This document shows, in pieces, positions 15,617-25,368 of a DNA stretch of 64,000 bases. Position 1 is the stretch's first letter. The number at the start of each line of letters is the position of its first letter. Origin of the DNA: Rickettsia endosymbiont of Ceutorhynchus obstrictus (lineage in GTDB: Bacteria > Pseudomonadota > Alphaproteobacteria > Rickettsiales > Rickettsiaceae); NCBI RefSeq assembly GCF_964026565.1, contig NZ_OZ032162.1, positions 930,001-994,000 on the forward strand, read 5' to 3'. A model generated the notes under the pieces. It was not told the DNA's origin, searched no databases, and was given only the letters and a program-made list of their open reading frames with translations. A program made the translations under genes and the position numbers.

Positions 15617-18530
15617 TTGAATAATCAAGAAATCGTTAAAGCATTACCAGAATCAGTTGTTATTCAGCTTGCTACATTATCCGAGCAAGATAGAAGTGTG
15701 ATTCAAAAATGCCGAGGTCAACATAACCGTCTAGGTTTTGCTTATCAACTCATGTTTGTTAAGGTCTTTAATTATTTTCCTAATCAAGCTTTATTGGAAA
15801 TTCAGCCACAGATAATCACATTTGCTGTTTTACAGCTTGGTATCAAAACAGAACTCATCAATGCCTATCAAAAACGCCAGCAAACAGTTTCGGAACATCA
15901 ACAACAAATTCGTGATTATTTAAGGCTGAGTAGTTTTGATAAGTCTGCTATTGCTCAAGTCAGTGAATTTTTATTTATTGAAGCACAGCGTACGGACCAT
16001 GTCAGTATTTTATTGATCAAGGCAGAGCAATTTTTAAAAGAACAATGTATTTTACAACCTGCACGTGATACGTTAGAACGGTTAATTATCATGCAAAGGC
16101 AAAAAGCACGGCAGTTTATTTATGATAAAATACTGACAAATCTAACTGAAGTACAATCTAAGCACTTAGATGACTTACTTAAAACAGATGAATCTCGCAT
16201 ATCTCCTTTGCAGCAGTTAAAGCAGCCGCCTGCCAAGCCTTCTCCAAAAGCACTTATAGCATTGACCCAAAAATTGGAATTAATTCATGTTATTGATATC
16301 GCTAAGCTAGATACCAACTGGCTGAATAACAACTATCAACGTAGCCTCACTAAATATGTCCTACGTTGTTCTGCTAAACGTTTAAGAGATTTGCAAGCCT
16401 CCTATCGTTATACTGCACTGATTTGTTTTTTAAAACAGTTAAATCTAGATACAATTGACTACATTATAGATATGCACCATAAATTAATGCTGAAAGTGTA
16501 TAACCGTGCAGATATGCAAATGGATGAGGCACTAAGAAAACAGCGCAAGCATTTTAAGCAAGGGCAGGTTTTACTCAACACTATTGCAGAGCTTGTATTG
16601 GATAGCTCTATTGAAGATACTAAATTACGAAAAGCTATTCTTAACCAAGTAAATCGTGAAACCTTGGAACAGCACCTTTTAACCTCTCAAGCTTGGCTCA
16701 CAGGTAAATTCAGTCATCTCTTTCACTTGGTAGTGGAACGATTTAGTTATTTGCGCCAATTCTCACCTGCATTAATTGCGCATTTAAAATTTGAAGCTAA
16801 AGGAGAACGAGCGACCAATTTGCTTAAAGCGATCGAACTACTGCATGAGCTGAATCAGCAACAAAAACGTAAATTGCCAGACGATGCCCCAATCGATTTT
16901 ATTCCTAAAAAATTAAGATCATTGGTAAAACCGCAAGGTATATTGGATAAACCGGCATGGGAATCTGCTTTATTGACCAGTATCCGTGATGAAATTAAAA
17001 TAGGTAACCTGACGGTCAAAGATAGTAAACGCTTTGGCAATTTTGATAATTTTTTTATGCCCTGTACAGAGTGGAAGAAAGAACGGATAGCTTTTTTTAA
17101 GAGAGCAGGATTACCTGAAAATCCACAAAGCGTTAAAGTTTACTTAACAGAGCGATTAAATAAGGCTTTTGATACATTTTTAGCCACTGAGTCATATAAC
17201 ACCTATGCTAAAGTGGAAAATGGCAAGTGGGCATTATCCATTGATCCAACAGAAGAAAACTTACCTGAGGAAAAAGAATCGCTGAATACCTTACAAACTT
17301 GGCTTAAAAAATATATGCGTTCCATCAAGCTACCACAGTTACTGATTGAAGTAGATAATGATTTAGGTTTTACAAAAGGATTCATGCTTCCGCACCAGCA
17401 AAGCAACCGTCAGGTTGATGATGTTTGTGCGATTTTGGTTAGCATTATGGCACATGGCTGTTTCATTGGTCCATACACCATGGCAAGATTAACGGAAGGT
17501 GTAACCTACGATCAAATTAGCCATATTACCGACTGGCAACTCACTGAAGAAACACAGCGTTCTGCACTTGCCATGATTGTAAATGCTATCACTAATCTTG
17601 ATATTAGTAAGCAATGGGGCGATGGCAAAACATCTAGCAGCGATGCTCAACGCTATTCTTACTCACGACGTACGTTACAACAGACATATAGCACAAAATT
17701 CCGTGATTTTGCTCTAGAGTTTTATACCTTTGTCGCTGACAATTATGCACCATATTTTAGTCTTCCGATTGAGTGTACAGACAGAGATTCACCTTATGTG
17801 ATGGACGGCATATTGTATAATGAAAGCGATTTAGTCATTGAAGAGCATTATGTGGATTCTCATGGCTATACCGAAATCAACTACGCTGGCTTTGCTATGA
17901 TAGGCAAAAAATTGTCAGCACGTATCCGTGGTATACAGCATCAACGGCTTTACCGAATAGATGAAACCAAAAATTACGGCAGCTTAGTTTCTAGTTGCAG
18001 GTAAAGATAAATTAATTCGCATGGATTGGATTGAAGATCAATGGGACAAGATAGGGCATTTTTATGCATCCTTAGCAAGTGGACACACAACTGCCTCTAC
18101 AGCACTAAAACGCTTGACTGGCTTTAGTCCCAAGAATCACTTTTACCGTGCAAACCGTGAGGTAGGACGTATTTTTAAAACAGAAAATATTTTAACTTAT
18201 ATGTCCGATCCGCTGCTACGGCAAAATAGACGGCGAGGTCTCTTAAAAGGAGAATAATTACACCAACTTGCACGAGAGGTAGGCTATGGCAAACGGGGGC
18301 GTATTAGTGCTAACGATTTACAAGCACAGCGCAATACTTGTAGCTGCTTAACCCTCATCATCGCTTGCATTATTTACTGGCAAGCAAAAGAGATTACCCA
18401 TATTATCAAAATCTATGGCAATGAATTGGATGAGCGACATTTAGCAATGTTACCTCACATTAGTCCAATTGGCTGGGATAATATTATTTTATACGGAGAA
18501 TATGTATTGGATAGAAGTTTAATCAAATAG
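15617..18530 (+). pseudogene. tnpA: Tn3-family transposase, frameshift plus nonsense
   Basis: A TTG start with AGGAAG 6 bases upstream opens a 795-codon frame with the Tn3 N-terminal DUF4158 region and the DDE core (Glu-Val-Asp-Asn-Asp-Leu-Gly-Phe, Ser-Ser-Asp-Ala-Gln-Arg-Tyr). A one-base loss near 17990-17995 ends this frame at 18004. Homology continues in a second frame (Val-Ala-Gly-Lys-Asp-Lys...Asn-Arg-Glu-Val-Gly-Arg) to a TAA at 18255 where relatives have Gln (CAA to TAA). It then goes on to the natural stop at 18530. The full protein would be about 970 aa, normal for Tn3. Two independent lesions show that it is dead. Confidence 0.88.
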
Positions 18531-18577
18531 CAAATAAATTTCTTAGCGTGTATTTACGCACAATTCTTCCTAATACC

Positions 18578-18616
18578 CTATAATAACTCTTTTTTAAATT
18601 CCTCAAAGTTTTTCAT
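18578..18616 (-). pseudogene. Antitoxin gene start, cut off by Tn3
   Basis: Twelve codons, ATG then Lys-Asn-Phe-Glu-Glu-Phe-Lys-Lys-Glu-Leu-Leu, run into a TAG whose last base abuts the transposon end at 18577. The ATG overlaps the end of the Gp49-like toxin frame and is preceded by AAGGAAGG. The sequence looks like the start of the HTH antitoxin that normally follows this toxin. No matching remainder is recognisable on the far side of the transposon. Confidence 0.65.
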
Positions 18617-18941
18617 AACAACCTTCCTTTAATCTAGTTTTAGCTATTAAAATGGCAGCTTTAGGGGTTTTTTCCGTTTTTTTGATAAATGTGTGCAATA
18701 TAACTATTTTCTTATCTATAGCTAAATAATATATTGATCTTGCTATATTATCTTTACCACGTAACCTTAATTCCCAAAATTTGCCTTCTATATTTCTTGT
18801 ATGTGGCATCCCTACATTATGTGGGCTAAATTCAATAAGCAATTCGCATACATATAAAAAATCGGCTTGCAGATCGTAAGTAAGCTTCTTTACTTCTTTT
18901 TCTGCAACTTTATTTATAAATTCTATAGTCCATTTTTTCAT
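18603..18941 (-). CDS. Phage-derived Gp49-like/HigB-type toxin
   Basis: 112 aa of the RelE/HigB superfamily, Gp49-like (DUF891) branch. The pattern is Phe-Trp-Glu-Leu-Arg-Leu-Arg-Gly-Lys-Asp-Asn-Ile-Ala-Arg followed by Val-Ile-Leu-His-Thr-Phe-Ile-Lys-Lys-Thr-Glu-Lys-Thr-Pro. Such toxins cut mRNA at the ribosome and are neutralised by a downstream HTH protein. Here the toxin frame is complete, but the antitoxin gene stops after 12 codons at the Tn3 end. Either an antitoxin elsewhere covers it, or expression or activity has been lost. A 26-bp palindrome lies just upstream. Confidence 0.8.
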   Translation of the reverse strand: MKKWTIEFINKVAEKEVKKLTYDLQADFLYVCELLIEFSPHNVGMPHTRNIEGKFWELRLRGKDNIARSIYYLAIDKKIVILHTFIKKTEKTPKAAILIAKTRLKEGCYEKL

Positions 18942-18945
18942 ATAG

Positions 18946-18971
18946 GTAATATATCAAGTTTGATATATTAC
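18946..18971 (-). promoter_or_regulatory. Palindromic operator of the Gp49-like toxin gene
   Basis: Perfect 12-bp arms GTAATATATCAA and TTGATATATTAC separated by 2 bases, four bases upstream of the toxin ATG. The position and symmetry fit an autoregulatory site for the toxin/antitoxin complex. Confidence 0.65.
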
Positions 18972-19097
18972 TCAATAACTTTTTATTAATATTTAATGTA
19001 TGATGCAAGTATAGCTTCTTTTAAATTCTAAATAATAATCTTATATGAGTATTTTATCATATAAATAGAAAAGCTTAACAATGATTAAGATATATTT

Positions 19098-20320
19098 GTG
19101 AGCGTTCACGGATATAAATAAAAAATAAATAAGGAGTTGAAAAAGGTTATAGAATTGTATAGAAATAGATAGGACAAGAATAAGTAGGAGCATCAATGAA
19201 TAATGTTCTATCCGATCGAATTATAGAGTTAGAAAAGCTAGTAGAATTACTAGAAGTAACCAATCAACGGCTTTTACAAGAAAATAAAGAATTAAAGATT
19301 AAGCTAATAGAGTTGGAAGATAGGCTAAATAAGAATTCTAGCAACTCTGGTCTTCCTAGCTCTAAAGATATATACCGGATAGAGAAGAAGACAAGACCCA
19401 AGAGTGATAAAAATCCCGGGGGACAAGCAGGTCATAAATATAACGCTTATCAAATAAAAACGTCAGATATCAATGTTGATATTATGCCCGATGAAGAGAT
19501 TTGTAAGTGCGGTGGTTCATTGTTATTAGAAGAAAAATATAGAACCCATCAAAAAATAGAAATTCCTATTATCAAGCTGGTTGTTACGGAATATAGGTTG
19601 TATAGGAAAGTATGCTCTTTATGTAATAGAAGATATAAAGCAAAACTAGATAATTACCGATTATTAGGGAAGAACGCTGAAAGTATAATTAGTTCTTTAA
19701 GTGGATTCTTTAATAATAGTAAGAGAGAAGTACAATCAATATTAAACCAAATATTTAACCTTGATATTAGTCTTGGCTTGATCTCAAATACGGAGAACAG
19801 AATATCAGTTAAGTTAGAAGATAAATATAATGAATTATTGAATAAAATTGAAGAAAGCAGTTACCTTCATTTAGACGAGACAAGTTCTAGTAATAAAGGT
19901 AGTAAACATTGGTGCTGGGTAGCTACGAACAAAGCTTTTACGGTATTTAAGCTAGCTAATTCAAGAGGACAAAAGATATTAGAAAGTTTTTTACCTGAAT
20001 ATGAAGGGAAAATAATAAGCGATAGATATGCGGCTTATAATATGTTTGACAGCAGCAATCGTCAAATATGTTTAGCTCATTTGCGTAGAGATTTTAAAAG
20101 ATTCGCTCATAGTCACAATGCCTCTCTTGCTAAAATTGGTTCAGACCTTCTTTGCGTAACTGATACGATATTTAGGCTTTATAATTTACATAAAGAAAAT
20201 AAGTTAGATAAACCTCGATATTTAACAGTAATGCAGAAAATTAAAAAGATTATGCTGTATTACTTGCAAGATGTCGCTAATACTGAATACTTACAAGCCC
20301 AAAGAGTAGCAAATAATATA
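19098..20320 (+). mobile_element. IS66-family element (ISBst12-like), 3'-truncated copy
   Basis: The left end GTGAGCGTTCACG is identical to the ends of the complete copy at 40254-41709. The sequence follows that copy to about 20320, then switches abruptly to MFS transporter sequence. About 240 bp including the right end are missing. Confidence 0.88.
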
Positions 20321-20398
20321 TCCAAAAGAAGTTTTCAATATATTACCGCAATAAATGTAAGCTACGTAAAAACACACAGGCCATATGCATTGTATTAA
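19196..20398 (+). pseudogene. IS66-family transposase, C-terminus lost
   Basis: The frame is nearly identical to the 449-aa transposase at 40262-41611 for about 375 codons. It keeps the N-terminal leucine-zipper-like region, the zinc-finger region (Cys-x-Cys-Gly-Gly, Cys-x-x-Cys) and two catalytic Asp regions (His-Leu-Asp-Glu-Thr; Ile-Ser-Asp-Arg-Tyr). Past 20320 the last codons come from the antisense of the neighbouring MFS gene. The third catalytic acidic residue (Asn-Asn-Leu-Ala-Glu-Arg) is missing, so it cannot be active. Confidence 0.88.
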
Positions 20399-21265
20399 AA
20401 AGAATGACAAAATAGTTTTTTTATTAACTTTTTTATTCCATATTAAGTTATTTTGTAATATTTTCTCATCTACATTTAACTTTTCCAAAGTCTTTTTCAT
20501 ATATCGTTTTGCGTCTGCAAATTCTGGTGTTTCTCTAAGGGCTGTCCTAGCAGTTGTCCCAATTAATGCAACCCCTGCTCCAAACCAAAAAGCCATACGC
20601 CAATTAAAATCAAATGATGTAACTAGGGAAGCGATACCTAACGCAACCGCAGAACCTACACTGGCAAAAATAGACATTAGTGCGACTGCTGGGTATTGGA
20701 TAGGAGGGTTAATTGTTTCAGTTAAATAAAGTTCTGCACCGACTATTTCTCCCATAGACGATATACCTTGAATAATACGGCATATTGTTACTAACCATGA
20801 GGCAGTAATCCCTATTTTGGCATATGGAGATAAATTAGCCATAATAAGACAAGAAATAGCCATCAAAAAAGCTGTAATAATAACTGTAGATTTACGACCT
20901 ATACTATCCCCTATCCAACCAAAAATTAAGGCACCGACAGGACGAAAGATAAATGTAGAACAAAAAGCAAAAGAAGTAATTAAAGTATCAGAAAAAGAAT
21001 TATCTGGAGAAAAAAATAGCTCATTAAGCAATACCGCCATATGTACGTAAAGCATTAGATCAAAATATTCTAAAAAAGTACCTATAGATAAAATACCTAT
21101 TGCTTCTTTTTCTTCTTTTGTTAAGCTTCTTTGCTCTTTCTCATATCTTAACAATTTCTTTACATTTTTATTAAATTGCAAAGAAGTTATATTTTTTCTG
21201 TTAAAAGTCAATAAAAAATTTTGCGTTTCACGATAAAAAAATGAAGCGTGGCTTAAACGCTTCAT
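20321..21265 (-). pseudogene. ProP-like MFS transporter, C-terminus cut by IS66 fragment
   Basis: Proton-linked MFS transporter of the ProP-like family expanded in Rickettsia. About 315 codons are present: the family signature Phe-Leu-Glu-Tyr-Phe-Asp-Leu, the loop motif Phe-Gly-Trp-Ile-Gly-Asp-Ser-Ile-Gly-Arg-Lys, and a second-loop Arg-Ile-Ile-Gln-Gly. About 100-120 residues (the last four or so helices) are missing where the IS66 fragment is joined. A hydrophobic plus-strand frame around 22020-22130 might be a displaced piece of another membrane gene, but I could not match it to this one. It is likely non-functional. Confidence 0.8.
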
Positions 21266-21292
21266 AAGAATCAGAAATTTTTTGAGGTAGGC

Positions 21293-21988
21293 TTAGGATA
21301 TTTCGCAATGCTCTTTAGCACCTTCTTGCCCCATAGGCTTAACAGCGTTATTATTAGCTGACATACTATCTTCAATTGGCTCTACATAGTATGCAAAAGA
21401 TTTCATTCCTATATCATTTTTAGTATGTATGGTTTCACAATAAGAATGACCGGAATTTTTACTTATAAAATAGTCGAAAGCTTTAGCTCTAGCCATTATT
21501 TCTTCGCAACTAACATCTCTATTTTTTACGCCTGCTTCATGTTTCTTGATTTGAGCAATACATTTATCGGCAAATTGCTGAGTGTTTGAAGGAAGTGGCG
21601 GCTCACCTTCTAATAGTTTAATTGATCGCTCATCCCCAAGCTTGATACCTACAGCTAAGGTTAAGTTACTTAAAAACTCATCTCGATTAACACCATAACC
21701 GTTTATGTAGCTTGATGCTAGATAAAAAGAGGTTTCTTTGACTCCTATAGTAAAATTTAAGAATAAATCCCACGCAGTATCTTCAAACCCCTTTTCTCTT
21801 ATTTCTCTTGCTTCTGGATCGGTTAAATATAATTCATGTTGTTCACATTTTCTATCATCTAAATATGTCTCTCTAATTTTTTGAAAATTTCCTTTTCGAG
21901 CGTAATTTTGACTTAAACAATTATCTACTACTTGATAATCATTTTTAGAAAGGGTAGACATATTAACTCTTTTAAATCTAAATGGCAT
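21293..21988 (-). CDS. Hypothetical protein, about 231 aa
   Basis: No recognised domain. The frame opens at 21994, but ATG 21988 is preferred: AGGAG lies 7 bases before it and only 1 base before the first ATG. The protein is soluble-looking and mixed helical, with Cys at several positions, a segment Ser-Tyr-Ile-Asn-Gly-Tyr-Gly-Val-Asn-Arg-Asp resembling a Sel1/TPR-like turn, and a polar C-terminal tail. It lies between a broken MFS gene and IS110, so it may be a leftover of an accessory island. Confidence 0.55.
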   Translation of the reverse strand: MPFRFKRVNMSTLSKNDYQVVDNCLSQNYARKGNFQKIRETYLDDRKCEQHELYLTDPEAREIREKGFEDTAWDLFLNFTIGVKETSFYLASSYINGYGVNRDEFLSNLTLAVGIKLGDERSIKLLEGEPPLPSNTQQFADKCIAQIKKHEAGVKNRDVSCEEIMARAKAFDYFISKNSGHSYCETIHTKNDIGMKSFAYYVEPIEDSMSANNNAVKPMGQEGAKEHCEIS

Positions 21989-22162
21989 AATCATTCTCCT
22001 TATTTTTATTCAATACCTTTTGTTTTATTAGCCAGTCTTTGCATATTCGGGCTTGGTCCAGGTGCTATAGGAAATTTAAACGGTGCAGTATTTACTTCGG
22101 TACCATTTTTAATTTGTTTTACCGCATGTATGGACCTCCCCAATAATGCAAGAAAAAAATAA

Positions 22163-22461
22163 TATTTAATAGTCAACAAGCAAATGCAGTCATGTATTCG
22201 GCTTATAATTGATAAATTACTTTAAATTTATCACTTTAAATTTATCAATTAGCCCTGATGGAATTCGCTACCTACTAACTTTTACTTATCACTTTTCCGG
22301 CTTCATTAGAGCCTGTGCGGTAATCAGTTTTTTTGTAGGTTAAGGTTTGTCTTATTTACCATCAATATTATTATCTCACGCATATTTCAGGTTGGAATAT
22401 ATTAGTCTCTATTTTAGAGTAATACTTATTAATATTTTATTTACTAAATTTTGTTAACTTA
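22163..22461 (-). ncRNA. IS110 3' non-coding end (candidate bridge-RNA region)
   Basis: About 300 bases with no gene lie directly downstream of the IS110 transposase, while the upstream side is only about 35 bases long. IS1111-type members carry the guide (bridge) RNA on this side. On the minus strand the region includes GC-richer pairing-prone sequence, ACCGCACAGGCTC...GAAGCCGG, within AT-rich flanks. The RNA itself is inference. Confidence 0.45.
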
Positions 22462-23511
22462 TCAGTTACAAACTTTAGTTTCATTATAATCATTGCCGGT
22501 GCGTAATACTGCAAATACTACTCGTGCTAATTTATTCGCTATTGCAACAGTAGTTTTATTATGCCCACATCGTTCTAATAAATTAAACATCCATTTAGTA
22601 AATTTACTAAAATCTTTTTTATTTTTTTGTGCTTCAGTTGTAAACCTTAGCTTAGCATTTAATACCGCTCTTGCTCCTTGAATTAATAAAGTACGTAAAT
22701 AAGTATCACCTCTCTTGCTTATACTAAGTAACCTTTCTTTACCTCCACTCGAATATTGTTTTGGTACTAAACCAAGCCAAGTTGATAATTGTCTACCATT
22801 ACTAAAATTTTTTGCATTACCTATCGAAGCTATTAATGCTGTAGCAGTAATTAAACCTATACCGGGTATAGCTGTTAATCGTTTATATTCTTCTAACTCA
22901 CCTGCTAGTATTTTTAATCTTTTTTCTAACTCTATTATTTTTTTATCATTATCTACAAATTCTTCTTTCAACTCGCTAAACGTTTGATAACTAAGACGGC
23001 TTAAAGTTTCACTATCTAAAATCTCTGTTAATTTACTGATAACTTTATTTATCCCTTGTGGAATAATTAAGCCAAATTCATACAATAATCCTCTAATCTC
23101 ATTAGCTAGTGCAGTACGATTTCTTACTAGCCTTGCTCTTATTCTATGAATTGATAAAATATCCTGCTGCTCTACACTTTTGATTGGTACAAATCTCATA
23201 TTTGGTCTCGCTACTGCTTCGCATATTGCTTCTGCATCAGCTTGGTCGTTCTTATTAGTTTTAACATATGGTTTTACAAATTGTGGTGCTATCAATTTAA
23301 CCTCATGTCCTAATTTTGTTATTTCTCTTCCCCAATAATTAGCTCCGCCGCATGCCTCCATTCCTACTAAACATTTTGGTAAATTAGCTATAAAGCTTAA
23401 TACTTGATCCCTAATCAATTTTTTCTTTAATATTGTCTTGCCGTTTTTATCTACTCCATGTATTTGAAAAATTCTTTTTGCAATATCTATGCCAATTGTG
23501 TTAACTTCCAT
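22462..23511 (-). CDS. IS110-family transposase
   Basis: 349 aa, intact. The N-terminal RuvC-like DEDD site is visible: Asp9 (Gly-Ile-Asp-Ile-Ala-Lys), Glu52 (Gly-Met-Glu-Ala-Cys-Gly-Gly), Asp89 and Asp92 (Asn-Asp-Gln-Ala-Asp-Ala-Glu). The C-terminal Transposase_20 part has Ile-Pro-Gly-Ile-Gly and Leu-Gly-Leu-Val-Pro followed by Ser-Ser-Gly-Gly-Lys-Glu-Arg. The start has AAGGAGG before ATG. These enzymes recombine DNA guided by an RNA from the element's own end and leave no terminal repeats, so exact ends cannot be read here. It inserted into the 3' end of the TPR gene at 23546-24544. Confidence 0.92.
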   Translation of the reverse strand: MEVNTIGIDIAKRIFQIHGVDKNGKTILKKKLIRDQVLSFIANLPKCLVGMEACGGANYWGREITKLGHEVKLIAPQFVKPYVKTNKNDQADAEAICEAVARPNMRFVPIKSVEQQDILSIHRIRARLVRNRTALANEIRGLLYEFGLIIPQGINKVISKLTEILDSETLSRLSYQTFSELKEEFVDNDKKIIELEKRLKILAGELEEYKRLTAIPGIGLITATALIASIGNAKNFSNGRQLSTWLGLVPKQYSSGGKERLLSISKRGDTYLRTLLIQGARAVLNAKLRFTTEAQKNKKDFSKFTKWMFNLLERCGHNKTTVAIANKLARVVFAVLRTGNDYNETKVCN

Positions 23512-23545
23512 TTGGACCTCCTTATTGTTGTCTAGGATTAATTTC

Positions 23546-24544
23546 CTATTCTAGAACTATAACTACTGTTATTGATTCTGTATATAGGGAGGTCCATTCC
23601 ATTACTTTTACTGCTTCATCTGAAATTTTGCCGTTTATTTTTCCTTTTAACAAATTTTCTGCAATGCTAGAGTTCGGTTTATTTTTTACTTTTATGACTT
23701 CGTGATTTGAGTTTTTGGAGGGTTGATCTTTAATGTTTTTTGAAGTATCCTCATTTTCTACCTTAGTAGAGGAGAGAGGGGGTGGTATATTTCTTTTTGC
23801 TGTGCCTAATTCTGTTTGAGGCTCTACTTTCTTTATTATTTCTTGTAATTTTTTTAATTCCTGATAGTCAGGGTTATTCTCAATTTGTGCTTTATATTGT
23901 TTATCATATTGTTCAATATGTTTTTCTATTTTTGCTTTAGCAAAATCAGGTGACTTTTCTGCTAATTTTAAAAGTGCTTCCCTTTCCTCATCTATTTTTT
24001 TGTTAATGGGTTCAAGCCGTTTGTTTAAAGCTTTATTTCTTTCCTCTTTTCTTTGTTGATATTCCTGCTTTTCTTGTTCTAAATCTTTTTTAACATTCTC
24101 ATTTAGAGGTGCTTTTAATTTTTCATCAATTTCCTTAATTCTGCGATCATCATGCTCATTAGCTTTTTTCGTATCATCCATAATATTAGACAACACATTT
24201 AGGTGGCTGTGTTTTCTCTTTTCCTCACTTTCATAAGCTAATAATGCCTCGTCCAATTCCCCTGAATTAAATAATAATAGCCCTTTACAATAGTAAACTC
24301 CGGCACAGCACTTACTTATAGCCTTTTCATATGCAAGCAACGCCATATCTTCTTTTTCTGCTAAAGATAATGCTACACCCTTACACATGTAAGCAGTTCC
24401 CATTATATCTTGATTCTCTAACTCAATCGCTTTATCAAAAGCTACAACTGCCTCTTCATATTTTCCAAGATTATACAAAGCATACCCTTGATTAAAGTAA
24501 TTTGTTTCTTCTTCTGTTATATGGTTTTTCATCTCTTCACCCAT
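23546..24544 (-). CDS. TPR-repeat protein, C-terminus altered by IS110
   Basis: 332 aa. Two to three tetratricopeptide repeats (about residues 14-110: Gly-Lys-Tyr-Glu-Glu-Ala-Val-Val-Ala-Phe-Asp-Lys-Ala-Ile-Glu-Leu) are followed by a Lys/Glu-rich coiled coil (about 115-240) and a low-complexity tail. The last dozen or so residues, after Trp-Thr-Ser, appear to derive from the IS110 end, so the natural C-terminus is lost. TPR domains mediate protein-protein contacts; in Rickettsia such proteins are candidates for host interaction, which is inference. The start overlaps the upstream TPR gene by 16 bp. Confidence 0.75.
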   Translation of the reverse strand: MGEEMKNHITEEETNYFNQGYALYNLGKYEEAVVAFDKAIELENQDIMGTAYMCKGVALSLAEKEDMALLAYEKAISKCCAGVYYCKGLLLFNSGELDEALLAYESEEKRKHSHLNVLSNIMDDTKKANEHDDRRIKEIDEKLKAPLNENVKKDLEQEKQEYQQRKEERNKALNKRLEPINKKIDEEREALLKLAEKSPDFAKAKIEKHIEQYDKQYKAQIENNPDYQELKKLQEIIKKVEPQTELGTAKRNIPPPLSSTKVENEDTSKNIKDQPSKNSNHEVIKVKNKPNSSIAENLLKGKINGKISDEAVKVMEWTSLYTESITVVIVLE

Positions 24545-25368
24545 TGATCACTTTTAATTATTTTTTTTAGAAAATCTATTGCCTTCCCTGGCATATCTTT
24601 TTTATTTGCTAAATAGTATAATACTTGTTTTTTATTAAAAATTGCTCCTGTAAATTTAGGTTTCAGCTCTATTGCTTTATTATAAGCCTCAAGTGCTTCA
24701 TCATATTTTCTAAGATGAAATAAAGCGTTTCCTTTATTACTGTAACTTTCTGCATAATCTTCCTTCAAGCTTATTGCTTTATCATATAATTTAATTGCTT
24801 CCTTATTTTTACCTAATGATTGTAATACATTCCCTTTACCATCATAAGCTTCAGCATAATCCGGCTTTAGCTCAACCGCTTTTTCATATGCTATTAATGC
24901 TTCTTCGTTCTTTTCTAGTGAATGTAACGCATTCCCCTTATTATAGTAGTACATGGCATGCGGTTTTAAACCTATCGCTTCATCAAAAACTATAATCGCC
25001 TCTTCATATCTTCCTGAATTATATAATTCATTCCCTTGTACATTATAATATTCTGCATTTTGTTTTTGCTTAATTGCTGATTCTAAAAATGCAATTGTTT
25101 TATCGTATGCATCTATTGCTTCCCTTTTTATAGATTCTTCTTTCTCTTTTAATGTTTCAGCATTTTCTGAATCCAGCTTTAATGCTTCCATAAACGTACT
25201 TATTCCTTCTTTGTATGTTTTAAGATTAAATATACTTTCCCCTCCTTTCCCAATAACTTCTGAATGAATTTTTTTCTTTGCTATTAGTTTACTACACATT
25301 TCCACAGCTATTTTGTATTGATCCGTGTCAGCTATTACATTCCTTTTTTCTTTCATAAAAAAACTCAT
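24529..25368 (-). CDS. TPR-repeat protein
   Basis: 279 aa. A helical N-terminal half (1-105) precedes four canonical TPR units (about residues 106-250) with the spacing Tyr-Asn-Lys-Gly-Asn-Ala-Leu ... Ala-Leu-Xaa-Ala-Tyr-Xaa-Lys-Ala-Ile-Glu-Leu-Lys-Pro. There is no signal peptide or membrane segment. Its stop codon overlaps the start of the second TPR gene (16 bp), so both are translated from one message. They may once have been a single longer TPR protein. TPR scaffolds bind partner peptides; the partner is unknown. Confidence 0.8.
   Translation of the reverse strand: MSFFMKEKRNVIADTDQYKIAVEMCSKLIAKKKIHSEVIGKGGESIFNLKTYKEGISTFMEALKLDSENAETLKEKEESIKREAIDAYDKTIAFLESAIKQKQNAEYYNVQGNELYNSGRYEEAIIVFDEAIGLKPHAMYYYNKGNALHSLEKNEEALIAYEKAVELKPDYAEAYDGKGNVLQSLGKNKEAIKLYDKAISLKEDYAESYSNKGNALFHLRKYDEALEAYNKAIELKPKFTGAIFNKKQVLYYLANKKDMPGKAIDFLKKIIKSDQWVKR

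Larger units (their letters stand above)
14769..18577. mobile_element. Tn3-family transposon (about 3.8 kb)
   Basis: Terminal inverted repeats of about 36 bp, beginning GGTATTAGGAAGAAT and ending CGCTAAG, lie at 14769-14804 and (inverted) 18542-18577, with one visible mismatch. Inside are a divergent resolvase gene and a large Tn3 transposase gene with an intergenic res region. No clear 5-bp target duplication is visible. It landed in, and cut off, the antitoxin gene of the toxin at 18603-18941. The transposase is broken, so it is immobile unless helped in trans. Confidence 0.9.

Noticed and set aside
20385..21050. Plus-strand frames over the MFS pseudogene
   Set aside because: They are antisense to clear MFS transporter motifs and carry none of their own.
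22017..22162. Plus-strand hydrophobic frame as the missing C-terminus of the MFS gene at 20321-21265
   Set aside because: It has some membrane-helix character but lies on the opposite strand and shows no MFS motif; too weak to call.
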